NCBI GenBank assembly: GCA_013001595.1
Contig: JABDMH010000066.1
Location: 1-64,000 of the forward strand
Source: Saprospiraceae bacterium
GTDB taxonomy: Bacteria > Bacteroidota > Bacteroidia > Chitinophagales > Saprospiraceae
Direction: 5' to 3'
DNA: 64,000 bases
Part shown: piece by piece, positions 19,147-27,856 of the stretch
How the letters are laid out: each line of letters starts with the position of its first letter
How positions within the stretch are numbered: the first letter of the stretch is position 1
Translations under genes and position numbers: made by a program
Notes under the pieces: model-generated
Database searches by the model: none
What the model was told of the DNA's origin: nothing
The model's input: the letters and a program-made list of their open reading frames with translations, nothing else

Positions 19147-19239
19147 GCAGGACCCTTGAGGGTTCATATATTACAAATTATCTTAATACAATTGACTAAG
19201 ATAATCCTATTTTAGCCATATTAAAATTTATCGCATCGC

Positions 19240-21066
19240 ATGGTTGAACTTGCTGGTATAATCATCCTAGGCATTGGTGCACAATGGCTGTCTTGGAAAC
19301 TCAAATTGCCCGCGATCTTGCCCTTAATCATTTTAGGCTTGTTGGTTGGTCCGATTTCAACCTTATGGACTGCAGGAGGAGAAAAGTGGCTGGAGCCTAT
19401 TTATAATCCATCCACTGGTGTAGGGATTTTCCCTGAGCGATATTTCTTCTTTTTTGTATCACTCTCCATTGGGATCATTCTTTTTGAAGGGGGATTGACC
19501 TTAAAACGGAAGGAAATTAAAGGCCTAGGTCCCGTTATTCTGCGTTTAATCAGCTTGGGATCTCTGGTAACTTTTATCGGTGCAGGCATAGCTACCTATT
19601 TTCTCCTAGACTTAAATCTAAGTGTCGCGTTCTTGATCGGCGCTTTGATTATTGTGACAGGCCCAACAGTCATTGCCCCAATACTGCAAAACATCCCACT
19701 CAAGAAAAACATTTCTACCACGCTCAAATGGGAAGGAATTATTATTGATCCCATCGGAGCTTTTGTTTCTGTGTTGGTTTTCGAATTCATCATATCTCAC
19801 AGTGGAGCAATGTCCTTCACGTCTCATGCCCTACTCTCTTTTGCAGAGATCGTACTGATTGGATTGGCCTTGGGAGCGATAGCTGGCTACTTTCTCTTTT
19901 ACCTCGTTAAGAAAGACCTCATACCTCATTTCCTGCTTAATGTCATCACCTTGGCCATGGTCCTGGGTGTCTTCGTGTTTTCAGATGCTGTGGCAGAGGA
20001 ATCGGGACTACTTGCTGTAGTGGTCATGGGTACTGTATTAGGCAATCTTGATATGCCGAAATTGCGCGACATTTTAGATTTTAAAGAATCCCTAAGTATT
20101 CTATTAATTTCCATTCTGTTCATTGTTCTCGCTGCCCACATTAATCTTGAAGATCTGGAGCTGCTCAAGAATTGGAGGAGTTTTGCCCTGCTAGGTGTGG
20201 TCATTGTTTTGCTACGACCACTTGGCGTTTTCCTTAGCACAAGAGGATCCAATCTCAGCATAAACGAAAAGCTCCTTATTTCGTTTGTTGGCCCGCGGGG
20301 TATTGTTGCTGCTGGTATTGCATCTTTATTTGGATTGAGATTAGTCAAAGAAAATATTGCTGACGCGGAATACATCACTCCTTTGGTCTTTATGGTCGTG
20401 CTAGGCACGGTACTATTGACTGCCACCGCAACTCGACCTTTGGCGAAATTGTTGAAAGTGTTGCTAAAAAGTTCGGATGGCATTCTCATTATCGGTGCAC
20501 GCCTTCCCGCACGTTTGATTGGCAAATATTTACAGGAAAAGGAAAAAGTAGTCACTCTAATTGACGTCAATGCATTGAATATCCAAAAAGCTCAGGAGGA
20601 TGGTCTCGAAGGGGTCAAAGCGGATGTATTTCACGATGATATAGCAAGTATGGCATCTCTCCAAAACATGTCCCTCTTATTTGCGATCACTGGAAGCTCG
20701 GAGGTAAATAGTCATGCCTGCAGAGAATATGGAAAGTTCTTTAAGGGAGGAACTTATCAAATCAGTACGAGCTTGCATGCCCCTGAGTCAGATCCTCTGC
20801 AGAATACTCAATTTCCCCCATTTGATGATCATCTAACCCTGCTTGATGCAGCGAGGGACTATCCGCAGATTCATGAGGCACCTGCTGCAACTATCGACGG
20901 TCTTTTAGACACCCTGGCCAACATTCGCAAAGAGAAAAGCAGTATTCCGTTGCTTATTTGGACGAATGATAGACAGATTAGAATTATACCTAATGATCTT
21001 AGTAATCTTACCTTTGAGGAAGGGGATGCACTCGTCTACCTAGGTAAGAAGATGGTTTTCAACTAA
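19240..21066 (+). CDS. CPA1-family cation/proton antiporter with TrkA-like regulatory tail
   Basis: A 608-residue inner-membrane protein with about 12 helices in residues 1-405. Family markers are ILFEGGLTLKRKE, IVTGPTVIAPIL and WEGIIIDPIGAFVSVLV; the Asp in the latter is the expected ion-binding acidic residue. From about 415 a Rossmann-like TrkA-N domain begins (GILIIGARLPARLIGKYL, VVTLIDVN), followed by a TrkA-C-like end. It would exchange Na+ or K+ for H+, with the tail sensing nucleotide. The gene starts 93 bases after recQ and has no obvious partner. Ion specificity cannot be read from sequence. Confidence 0.88.
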   Translation: MVELAGIIILGIGAQWLSWKLKLPAILPLIILGLLVGPISTLWTAGGEKWLEPIYNPSTGVGIFPERYFFFFVSLSIGIILFEGGLTLKRKEIKGLGPVILRLISLGSLVTFIGAGIATYFLLDLNLSVAFLIGALIIVTGPTVIAPILQNIPLKKNISTTLKWEGIIIDPIGAFVSVLVFEFIISHSGAMSFTSHALLSFAEIVLIGLALGAIAGYFLFYLVKKDLIPHFLLNVITLAMVLGVFVFSDAVAEESGLLAVVVMGTVLGNLDMPKLRDILDFKESLSILLISILFIVLAAHINLEDLELLKNWRSFALLGVVIVLLRPLGVFLSTRGSNLSINEKLLISFVGPRGIVAAGIASLFGLRLVKENIADAEYITPLVFMVVLGTVLLTATATRPLAKLLKVLLKSSDGILIIGARLPARLIGKYLQEKEKVVTLIDVNALNIQKAQEDGLEGVKADVFHDDIASMASLQNMSLLFAITGSSEVNSHACREYGKFFKGGTYQISTSLHAPESDPLQNTQFPPFDDHLTLLDAARDYPQIHEAPAATIDGLLDTLANIRKEKSSIPLLIWTNDRQIRIIPNDLSNLTFEEGDALVYLGKKMVFN

Positions 21067-21232
21067 GGTGTTGCGCATGTTTTAAAGCTTTGCTAGATAT
21101 CCCAAAAGTCTATCTCCATGCATCCTCAAATCCGATAGCTGTCATTTCAGTTGCAAAGAAGTTCGTGTGGGTTCCCAGCAATTTTATGGTCCTTGTTGAT
21201 TTTATTAATTTAAGGGTCTAAACTTTTTCTTA

Positions 21233-22135
21233 ATGTTTACCCAACTCATCCCTGGACTGTTGCTTCTCTTGGCATCCACTTCTCTTAATTGTCAAGAAGG
21301 TGAATTATATCAGGCTAAAGACTTTACCAAAGTTGATGGCTTCACTAGTGGAATCGAAGGACCTGCAGTAGATAAGTATGGAAACATCTATGCAGTAAAT
21401 TTTGCTGCTCAGGGTACCATTGGTATGGTTTTACCAGATGGAACGGCTTCTCTGTGGATCACCTTACCAGAAGGAAGCATCGGAAATGGCATTCGGATCG
21501 ATAATAAGGGCTTGTTGTATGTGGCCGATTATACAAATCACAATGTGCTGCAAATCCATCCGCAGACAAAAGCCACAGTCGTTTATATGCATAACGGTGA
21601 TATGAATCAACCCAATGATTTGGCCATCTGTCGGGACGGTACTTTGTTTGCCAGCGATCCCAACTGGAAAGAAGGTACCGGAAACTTGTGGCGTGTTGAT
21701 ACCGATGGGAGGAGCGTGCTGATGGAAGAAAACATGGGTACAAGCAATGGTGTCGAGGTAAGTCCAGACGAAAAGACCTTGTATGTAAACGAGAGCGTGC
21801 AAAGAAAGGTCTGGGCATACGATCTGGATCTAGAAAAGAACATCTCAAATAAGCGGATATTTCACGAATTTGCGGACTTTGGTATGGATGGAATGCGTTG
21901 CGACACAGCAGGAAATCTTTTCATCACCAGGCATGGAAAAGGTACGGTAGCCATTCTATCAACAGAAGGAAAACTCTTACAAGAAGTAGTTTTGCAAGGC
22001 AAAAAACCATCAAACATCGCCTTTGGTGGGAAAGGTGGAAGGACTTGTTACGTTACCTTGCAAGACCGAGGCTGTTTTGAAACTTTTAGATCGCAGCATC
22101 CGGGTAGAGCTTTTGATATCATACATTCACATTAA
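21233..22135 (+). CDS. Exported SMP-30/gluconolactonase-like beta-propeller
   Basis: A 300-residue protein with an N-terminal signal (LIPGLLLLLASTSL, Cys at 20, weak lipobox because of Asn before Cys). The rest is a six-bladed SMP-30/gluconolactonase-type propeller with the usual metal-site segments GIEGPAVDKYGNIYAVN, NQPNDLAICRDG, GTSNGVEVSPDEKTLYVNES and FGMDGMRCDTAGNLFIT. Relatives are Ca2+-dependent lactonases that open aldonolactones. It is the first gene of a five-gene plus-strand cluster, with 25 bases to the amidohydrolase gene, so a sugar lactone or a similar cyclic ester is a plausible substrate for the pathway. Substrate unproven. Confidence 0.85.
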   Translation: MFTQLIPGLLLLLASTSLNCQEGELYQAKDFTKVDGFTSGIEGPAVDKYGNIYAVNFAAQGTIGMVLPDGTASLWITLPEGSIGNGIRIDNKGLLYVADYTNHNVLQIHPQTKATVVYMHNGDMNQPNDLAICRDGTLFASDPNWKEGTGNLWRVDTDGRSVLMEENMGTSNGVEVSPDEKTLYVNESVQRKVWAYDLDLEKNISNKRIFHEFADFGMDGMRCDTAGNLFITRHGKGTVAILSTEGKLLQEVVLQGKKPSNIAFGGKGGRTCYVTLQDRGCFETFRSQHPGRAFDIIHSH

Positions 22136-22160
22136 ACTAATTTAGGAACAATTAAAAGTC

Positions 22161-23408
22161 ATGAGAAAAATTTGTCAGCTGATTTGCTGCTTACTAGTCG
22201 CTGGATGGACACAAGCCCAGCAGGTCGATCTATTGATCAAAGGAGGTCATGTAATTGACCCAAAAAATAATATTGATGGCATCATGGATGTAACCATCGA
22301 CGATGGAAAAGTATTGGAAGTGGCAGAAAGTATCTCAGCCGATGGTGTCTTTCAAGTGATCGACGCTACAGGTATATATGTGGTCCCTGGCCTCATCGAT
22401 ATCCATGGTCATCATTTTTTTGGCACTGAAGAAGATGCATACCTAAGTAATAGCTACTCAGCACTGCCACCTGATGGCTTTGTATTGCGGGCTGGTGTAA
22501 CAACTGTGGTTGATGTAGGAGGAGCCGGGTGGAGAAACTTTCGAACGTTCAAGAATCAAGCCATCGACCATTCAAAAACACGGGTTTTATCCTTCCTGAA
22601 CATTGTGGGTTCCGGTATGGGTGGTGGGGCTGTCGAGCAGAATTTAGCCGATATGGATGCCAAGCTGACTGCTCAGGTAGCTATGAAATATCCTGAATAT
22701 GTTGTCGGGGTCAAAGTGGCGCACTATTATGGGCCTGAGTGGCAACCGGTTGAACGCGCAGTAGAAGCAGGAAAACAAGCCGGAATCCCAGTCATGGTAG
22801 ATTTTGGAGGTCACGATCCACCGCTTTCTTTAGAGAAATTGTTCATGGAGAAACTTAGACCTGGAGACATATTTACACATTGTTATGGTCAGACAAAAAA
22901 TCGCATGCATGTGGTCAACGAAAAAACAGGCATATTGCAACCTTACTCTATTCCCGCGCAAGAAAGAGGTATCATCATGGATGTGGGCCATGGTGGCGGC
23001 AGCTTTACATGGGATCAAGCTGTCCCAGCAATTGCTCAGGGACTCAAACCCAACACCATCAGTACAGATCTGCATACGGGCAGCATGAATGGAGGTATGA
23101 AAAACATGAATAATGTTATGTCTAAATTACTGAATCTTGGACTGACCATGCCGGAGGTCATCAAAGCATCTACTTGGAAGCCTGCCATGGTCATCAATCG
23201 AGAGGAACTGGGACATTTAAGCCCAGGAGCTGGAGCTGATGTCGCACTACTCAGAGTGGTAGAAGGTGATTTCGGTTTTGTGGATACCAATCGGTGGATA
23301 AAAAAGGGTTCTCAAAAGATTATATGTGAACTGACACTCAGAGATGGTACAGTGGTCTGGGACCTTAACGGCATTTCAAAACCTGAATGGGAGTCAAGGC
23401 ACGAGTGA
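22161..23408 (+). CDS. Exported amidohydrolase/deacetylase (dihydroorotase-like, EF_0837/COG3964-like)
   Basis: A 415-residue protein with a Sec signal peptide (ICQLICCLLVAGWTQAQ) and then an amidohydrolase-superfamily barrel. The first metal motif is LIDIHGHHF (His82, His84), a candidate carboxylated Lys lies in GVKVAHYYG, further ligands are in FTHCYGQ and MDVGHGGGSF, and the catalytic Asp is in STDLHTGS. The family removes acyl or amide groups from small nitrogen compounds. Relatives are commonly encoded next to SelA-like PLP enzymes, exactly as here. The presence of a signal peptide points to a periplasmic form. The substrate is unknown; an N-acyl amino acid or amino sugar would supply the downstream PLP enzyme. 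Confidence 0.85.
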   Translation: MRKICQLICCLLVAGWTQAQQVDLLIKGGHVIDPKNNIDGIMDVTIDDGKVLEVAESISADGVFQVIDATGIYVVPGLIDIHGHHFFGTEEDAYLSNSYSALPPDGFVLRAGVTTVVDVGGAGWRNFRTFKNQAIDHSKTRVLSFLNIVGSGMGGGAVEQNLADMDAKLTAQVAMKYPEYVVGVKVAHYYGPEWQPVERAVEAGKQAGIPVMVDFGGHDPPLSLEKLFMEKLRPGDIFTHCYGQTKNRMHVVNEKTGILQPYSIPAQERGIIMDVGHGGGSFTWDQAVPAIAQGLKPNTISTDLHTGSMNGGMKNMNNVMSKLLNLGLTMPEVIKASTWKPAMVINREELGHLSPGAGADVALLRVVEGDFGFVDTNRWIKKGSQKIICELTLRDGTVVWDLNGISKPEWESRHE

Positions 23409-23498
23409 TTTTACACTAAGTTTTCCATTTTTGGTACTTTCAGGTCATCAAGGCAAGAATGGCTAGTGAAGCATTTTTATAAATAAAAAAAGTTAAAC

Positions 23499-23966
23499 AT
23501 GACAAATAGGAGATCTGCATTTAAGAAAATTGGTACGGCATTGACCGCACTCTTTGGACTCGGTGGCGCCACCAAAGTATTGGCCTCTGATGCGGCCACT
23601 TACGATGAAAAGAAGGTAGTGGGAGAGATTGTCACGGATCAAGATGTTCCACTTTTTTCTGGAGCTGTTCGTCACGGCAATACCCTTTACATCTCTGGAA
23701 AGGGAGCACATTTTGAGGGAGATATTGCAGCACATACCGATCATGTGTTAAAGGAATTGCAGAAGGAGTTGGAAAAGAATGGCTCCAGCATGGATAAGGT
23801 GCTCAAAGTAAACGTCTACCTCCATGACCTCAATGATTATCATGGCATGAATGCGGTATTCAGAGGTCGGTTTGGTCCTAATCCTCCAGTTAGAACCACA
23901 GTGGCGACATATGGCGGAGTTCCTGGCGACTCCCTCGTCGAAATAGATTGTATCGCCGCTGTGTAA
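23499..23966 (+). CDS. RidA-family enamine/imine deaminase with Tat-like signal
   Basis: A 155-residue protein with a ~30-residue extension of twin-arginine type (NRRSAFKKIG, hydrophobic stretch, VLAS-D cleavage region) in front of a complete RidA/YjgF domain. The catalytic Arg (Arg132 in PPVRTTVAT) and conserved Glu148 (SLVEIDCIAAV) are present, so it should be an active deaminase rather than a structural homologue. RidA proteins hydrolyse reactive enamine/imine products of PLP enzymes to keto acids and ammonia. It lies between the amidohydrolase and the PLP enzyme, so it most likely serves that enzyme. Most RidA proteins are cytosolic, so the export signal is unusual. Confidence 0.85.
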   Translation: MTNRRSAFKKIGTALTALFGLGGATKVLASDAATYDEKKVVGEIVTDQDVPLFSGAVRHGNTLYISGKGAHFEGDIAAHTDHVLKELQKELEKNGSSMDKVLKVNVYLHDLNDYHGMNAVFRGRFGPNPPVRTTVATYGGVPGDSLVEIDCIAAV

Positions 23967-24013
23967 TGTCTTCTTCAATACCAATCTGATTGTCTCATAA
24001 AATAAATTACATC

Positions 24014-25228
24014 ATGATCAATCGTCGTGAAATTATAAGAACCATGTCTTCGCTACCACTAGTGGGAGGATTATTTGCCGGCCTAAAGTTGGGAGGAAAT
24101 AACACCTTTACTCCAGCGCCTGCACGAAGGGACTATTTTAAAGAACTGGGAGTTCGAACATTTATCAATGCAGCTGGCACTTATACTGCAATGTCTGGTT
24201 GTTTAATGCGGGAGGAAGTAGTAGATGCCATTATGTATGCAAGCAATCAATATGTCAATATTGATGACCTTCAGGACAAAGTAGGTGCCAGACTCGCAGA
24301 GCTATGCCGGTGTGAAGCAGCCACGGTGTCATCTGGGGCAGCTTCTGCCATCACGCTTGGCACAGCTGGCGTATTGACCGGAACCGATCAGGAAAAAGCT
24401 CGGAGGATTCCTACTGATCTAAGTGGAATGAAGAGCGAAGTCATCTTACAAAAATCTCATCGCATCGGATATGCCCATGCCATCTCAAATTGTGGTGTTA
24501 AAATCATCGAAGTAGACACACCTTCCGAACTGGAAAATGCAATCAATGATCAGACGGCCATGATGTGGTACTTCAATAATGGTGAAGGTCAAATAGGTCG
24601 GGAAGAATTCATCCGCATTGGAAAGAAAAACAATATCCCTACCATGAACGACTGCGCTGCAGATGTTCCACCAGTAGAAAATTTGTGGAAGTACACGGAA
24701 ATGGGATTTGACCTCGTGTGCTTTTCCGGAGGCAAGGGTCTCAGAGGTCCACAAAGTGCCGGTCTATTGTTGGGCAGGAAGGACTTAATCGCTGCTGCAA
24801 GAATTAATGCAGCACCTCGAGGAGATACGGTGGGGCGCGGTATGAAAGTCAACAAAGAAGAAACCTTAGGCATGTTGATTGCTGTAGAAAATTTTGTGCA
24901 CCGGGATCATAAAGCTGATTGGAGATTATGGGAAGACCAGATCAATCACATTGCTAAAAATGCCAGCTCAGTAGATGGTGTTGACGCAGAAATCCATGTA
25001 CCAGATATAGCAAACCACATACCTTCGCTGAAGCTTTCATGGGATGAAACCAAAGTGAAGACAAGTACACAGCAGCTGCGTGAAGATCTCAGACTTGGAC
25101 ACCCTTCCATACAAACTGTGGGTAGCAATGAACATGTAGGTATTACCACTTGGATGATGAATCCTGGTGAAGAACGCATTGTGGCCTCACGAATCAAAGA
25201 ACTTCTCATAGAAGCATCAAAAACATAA
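24014..25228 (+). CDS. SelA/DgaE-like PLP-dependent enzyme with Tat-like signal
   Basis: A 404-residue fold-type I PLP enzyme of the SelA-like group, which includes D-glucosaminate-6-phosphate ammonia-lyase. The Schiff-base Lys is Lys241 in CFSGGKGLRGPQSAG, and MNDCAAD (211-217) supplies the Asp that contacts the pyridine nitrogen. The conserved start VRTFINAAGTYT is at about 47. Before it lies a ~35-residue extension with NRREIIR and a short hydrophobic run, matching a Tat signal. Tat exports folded, cofactor-loaded proteins, which would explain a PLP enzyme in the periplasm. A true selenocysteine synthase is unlikely, because no selB, selD or tRNA-Sec is present. ATG at 24014 is preferred to a TTG 8 codons upstream. 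The reaction is probably ammonia elimination from an amino acid or amino-sugar acid. Confidence 0.85.
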   Translation: MINRREIIRTMSSLPLVGGLFAGLKLGGNNTFTPAPARRDYFKELGVRTFINAAGTYTAMSGCLMREEVVDAIMYASNQYVNIDDLQDKVGARLAELCRCEAATVSSGAASAITLGTAGVLTGTDQEKARRIPTDLSGMKSEVILQKSHRIGYAHAISNCGVKIIEVDTPSELENAINDQTAMMWYFNNGEGQIGREEFIRIGKKNNIPTMNDCAADVPPVENLWKYTEMGFDLVCFSGGKGLRGPQSAGLLLGRKDLIAAARINAAPRGDTVGRGMKVNKEETLGMLIAVENFVHRDHKADWRLWEDQINHIAKNASSVDGVDAEIHVPDIANHIPSLKLSWDETKVKTSTQQLREDLRLGHPSIQTVGSNEHVGITTWMMNPGEERIVASRIKELLIEASKT

Positions 25229-25240
25229 TCAAACTTGACC

Positions 25241-25807
25241 ATGCATAAATTGACACTATTTTTTATTCTCGCAATTGCTCTGGTAAGCTGCGGAGATGGC
25301 ACTACTCAAATCTCGGAAAGTGAAGTCGCAACTGCACAAATGGGTGACTATGATCCAGAGGCTAAAATAAAGGAACTGGGCATAGAGCTGCCGGTACCAG
25401 GCGCACCTGTCGCAAACTTTGTGAGTGCTGTGCGCACCGGTAATCTAATATTTTTGTCCGGTCAAGGGCCGAAGCAACCTGATGGCAATTGGGTGGAAGG
25501 CAAAGTAGGTGCTGAACTCACTAAAGAACAGGGGTACGAAGCTGCGCGGCTCACAGCCATTCAACAATTGGGTGTGCTAAAAGCAGAATTGGGAGACCTA
25601 AAAAAAGTTAAGCGAGTTGTCAAGGTTCTTGGAATGGTGAATGCAGATCCTAATTTCGCGGAGCATCCTGCTGTCATCAACGGATTCTCGGACCTGATGG
25701 TTGAGGTATTTGGCGAGCGCGGAAAGCATGCTCGTGCAGCGGTTGGAATGGGATCACTACCATTTAACATCGCCGTAGAAATTGAGGCAGTTGTCGAGGT
25801 AGAATAA
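25241..25807 (+). CDS. RidA-family deaminase, lipoprotein form
   Basis: A 188-residue protein with a lipoprotein signal (LFFILAIALVSC, Cys17) and a RidA/YjgF domain from about 55. The key Arg165 (GKHARAAVGMGSLP) and the VEIEAV motif (180-184) are kept. It belongs to a different RidA subgroup from the first RidA of the cluster: the GQGPKQPDG and GKHARAAVG segments are typical of the longer subgroup. It lies 12 bases after the PLP enzyme gene and is surely cotranscribed. Anchored in the envelope, it would remove enamines or imines released by the PLP enzyme. ATG at 25241 is chosen over TTG at 25235. Confidence 0.85.
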   Translation: MHKLTLFFILAIALVSCGDGTTQISESEVATAQMGDYDPEAKIKELGIELPVPGAPVANFVSAVRTGNLIFLSGQGPKQPDGNWVEGKVGAELTKEQGYEAARLTAIQQLGVLKAELGDLKKVKRVVKVLGMVNADPNFAEHPAVINGFSDLMVEVFGERGKHARAAVGMGSLPFNIAVEIEAVVEVE

Positions 25808-25825
25808 CGTGCAGTTTTCCTTGTT

Positions 25826-26887
25826 CTAAAGGAAAGTGCTTTGTTTGAAGTCCTTTTGCAGAAGTAGTCTGAAATTCATGCGGACGATTGCTCCCATGCT
25901 CTTACAACTGTCAAATACGTCGGTTTTATGATGCTGTCGTAACTCCGCCTTCAGCCGCTCTCTTTTTTCTTTGGTAGATATTTTATCCGCAATCATAATA
26001 TTAAATAATTCTTTAAGTCGGGAGCGACTGTTTTTTATTCTTCCTGCAACTAGGGTGCGTTCTTCTTGCTGGTATTGCAACACTGCCTTCGGCTTCATGT
26101 GTTTTATTCCCAGGAAAATAATCGGGTTATTATCCTTAAAATATTGCGGCAGATAAAAACTCTTTCTACCCTCGTAGGATTGTTGGTCAAAATCAATTGC
26201 CCTCAATCTGAATTGTGATCCTTCAATATCAGGTGTGATATCTACAACATAATTATACGCCCGCATATCTCCCAAAAGCCTTATAAAGCAACGCTCATTG
26301 AATTTTATGAACTCTTTAGCCATTCGAATTTGGTTAAATTCGTTGTCATCCAAATTCTGTTTCATAAATACATCGCCAGGAATACCAGGAATGTGTTCCT
26401 CAATCAAAGAGTCACGGTTCAGAAAATAATCAAATCGATTTGGTGATACCAAATTTTCCAACTCTAGCCCGTAGATGCGTGAAGCATCAACTTTCTTTAT
26501 ATAGTAGTGGTCGTAGTTGTCATTAATTTTATTGATTATTCTAATCCTAAATGGCTGAGTATTCCCAAAGGTGCAATAGTCTATCCGTGAAATGGAGAGG
26601 TGTTCTATCACATCAACATCTCCGTCCGTTTTCAAATAGGCATAAATAAGTTTTAGATCCCGATTGATCTCTTGCTGGTCACTTGGAGAATAATATACAG
26701 TGCGCCACAACGTATCTTCATTATCTAGATCTAGCAGCGGTACAGACTCCTGATACCTCAGCAGGTCTTCATATTGCAGCGTAATATCGATCTTATTATT
26801 GTACTTCAGCAGATAGCGGTCAAGCTGGTCACTGACTGGAAAAGCCACCTTTTTCTTTGATGGTAAATCGGCTATCATTTTTGGCAT
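25826..26887 (-). CDS. Divergent protein-kinase-like fold protein, function unknown
   Basis: A 353-residue protein without signal peptide. Several kinase-fold landmarks occur in the right order: a Lys in YYIKKVDAS (131/132), a catalytic-loop-like LGDMRAYNYVVD (Asp207, Asn212) and IDFDQQ (232-237) in the position of the metal-binding DFG/DFD motif. These match phosphotransferases of the APH/HipA/lanthionine-kinase-like type rather than classical Ser/Thr kinases. The first ~120 residues and the basic C-terminus are unrecognised. The gene starts 5 bases after the preceding lipoprotein gene, so they are one operon. The substrate is unknown, and the kinase assignment is inference from motif order. 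Confidence 0.6.
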   Translation of the reverse strand: MPKMIADLPSKKKVAFPVSDQLDRYLLKYNNKIDITLQYEDLLRYQESVPLLDLDNEDTLWRTVYYSPSDQQEINRDLKLIYAYLKTDGDVDVIEHLSISRIDYCTFGNTQPFRIRIINKINDNYDHYYIKKVDASRIYGLELENLVSPNRFDYFLNRDSLIEEHIPGIPGDVFMKQNLDDNEFNQIRMAKEFIKFNERCFIRLLGDMRAYNYVVDITPDIEGSQFRLRAIDFDQQSYEGRKSFYLPQYFKDNNPIIFLGIKHMKPKAVLQYQQEERTLVAGRIKNSRSRLKELFNIMIADKISTKEKRERLKAELRQHHKTDVFDSCKSMGAIVRMNFRLLLQKDFKQSTFL

Positions 26888-26892
26888 TGATT

Positions 26893-27663
26893 CTAGTTTA
26901 CCTTGATGTTTTCAGTTCTAATTTCAGACAACTTCTCAAGACCACTATTGAGTAATAAGCTGTCAAAAATTTGTATGTCTCGCGTGGCTACGCTGGGTTT
27001 AAGATTGTAAAAATCTGCAAACCTAATACCTGCTACTCTCCGTACATTGAAAGCCTGGCGAAAACGACTGCCACCACCTTCCGTCAAATAATTGTAGGCT
27101 AAGTAATCCATCCCAAAATCCTGGTCATTGAACCAATAGACGAATTCGTCTTGATAATCCTTGCCGCCACCCTCCTGCTTAAAGACGACCTTTATTTTGT
27201 GATATAAATTTCCCTCTATTTGCATTTTTCCCAAATAAGTTTTGATGGCAGCAGGATCATTTAAGAAGTAGGGCAATAACGCAAAATAGATTACAGAGTT
27301 GACTGAGTTGGCATAGGCGATACTATCTTCGGCGGCAATTTCTGTCAGAGCGCCACCGATATATCTAAACAGTCCTTGATTATTTAGCACATCTCTTACT
27401 TCCCTTCCCAGGGAATCGACACCTAATCTGGTATATTCAAACGCTCCCTCACTACGTGAAGCTGTGTAGCGGTGCTCACGAAAATCAAAGGACAACTCTA
27501 TATTTTCATACTTGCTACCACCAGCAGCAAGGATGGCAGCGTCAACAATCTGTTGAGCCTCACTTTCCTCATTCGCTCTATCTGGCTCATCGCAACTGAT
27601 GATACAAAGAGTCAGCATTAAAGGTGTCACCATTCCAATCCACAATCTGAAGCCATCAGTCAT
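26893..27663 (-). CDS. Lipoprotein, DUF6503-like
   Basis: A 256-residue lipoprotein (LMLTLCIISC, Cys24). The N-terminal mature part AAILAAGGSKYENIELSFDFREHRYTASR resembles the Bacteroidota family DUF6503, whose members look like LolA/LolB-type half-barrels. Function is not known. It is translated just before the kinase-like protein and probably acts with it or in the same stress or envelope process. The ATG at 27663 immediately precedes the signal peptide. Confidence 0.65.
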   Translation of the reverse strand: MTDGFRLWIGMVTPLMLTLCIISCDEPDRANEESEAQQIVDAAILAAGGSKYENIELSFDFREHRYTASRSEGAFEYTRLGVDSLGREVRDVLNNQGLFRYIGGALTEIAAEDSIAYANSVNSVIYFALLPYFLNDPAAIKTYLGKMQIEGNLYHKIKVVFKQEGGGKDYQDEFVYWFNDQDFGMDYLAYNYLTEGGGSRFRQAFNVRRVAGIRFADFYNLKPSVATRDIQIFDSLLLNSGLEKLSEIRTENIKVN

Positions 27664-27856
27664 AGTCTTGCAAGTTTGCTCGACAAAAATAAGGAAAACG
27701 CCAGCCTATACCTGCCCGGCCAATCCATGCACCACAAGTCTTTTTCATATCTTGAATAACTTGAGCGCCTCTTTTCTATATGTATTCATCTGAATACTAC
27801 AAGCTTAAATCTGTTTGAGATAATAACATTCAAAATGATCAAGTAATTTCCGAATC

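Noticed and set aside
19149..19165. GGACCCT/AGGGTTC inverted repeat after recQ
   Set aside because: Two-base loop and no T tract; not a convincing terminator.
19926..20570. 214-residue minus-strand frame
   Set aside because: Lies fully inside the antiporter gene, whose membrane-helix coding bias leaves the opposite strand open. Its sequence is low in typical protein features.
24014..25228. Selenocysteine synthase (true SelA)
   Set aside because: The protein has a Tat-like signal, lies in an amidohydrolase/RidA context, and no tRNA-Sec, selB or selD is present.
25816..25835. TTTCCTT/AAGGAAA hairpin between the second RidA gene and the kinase-like gene
   Set aside because: No T tract on either side, and the kinase-like gene's stop codon lies inside it, so it is unlikely to be a terminator.
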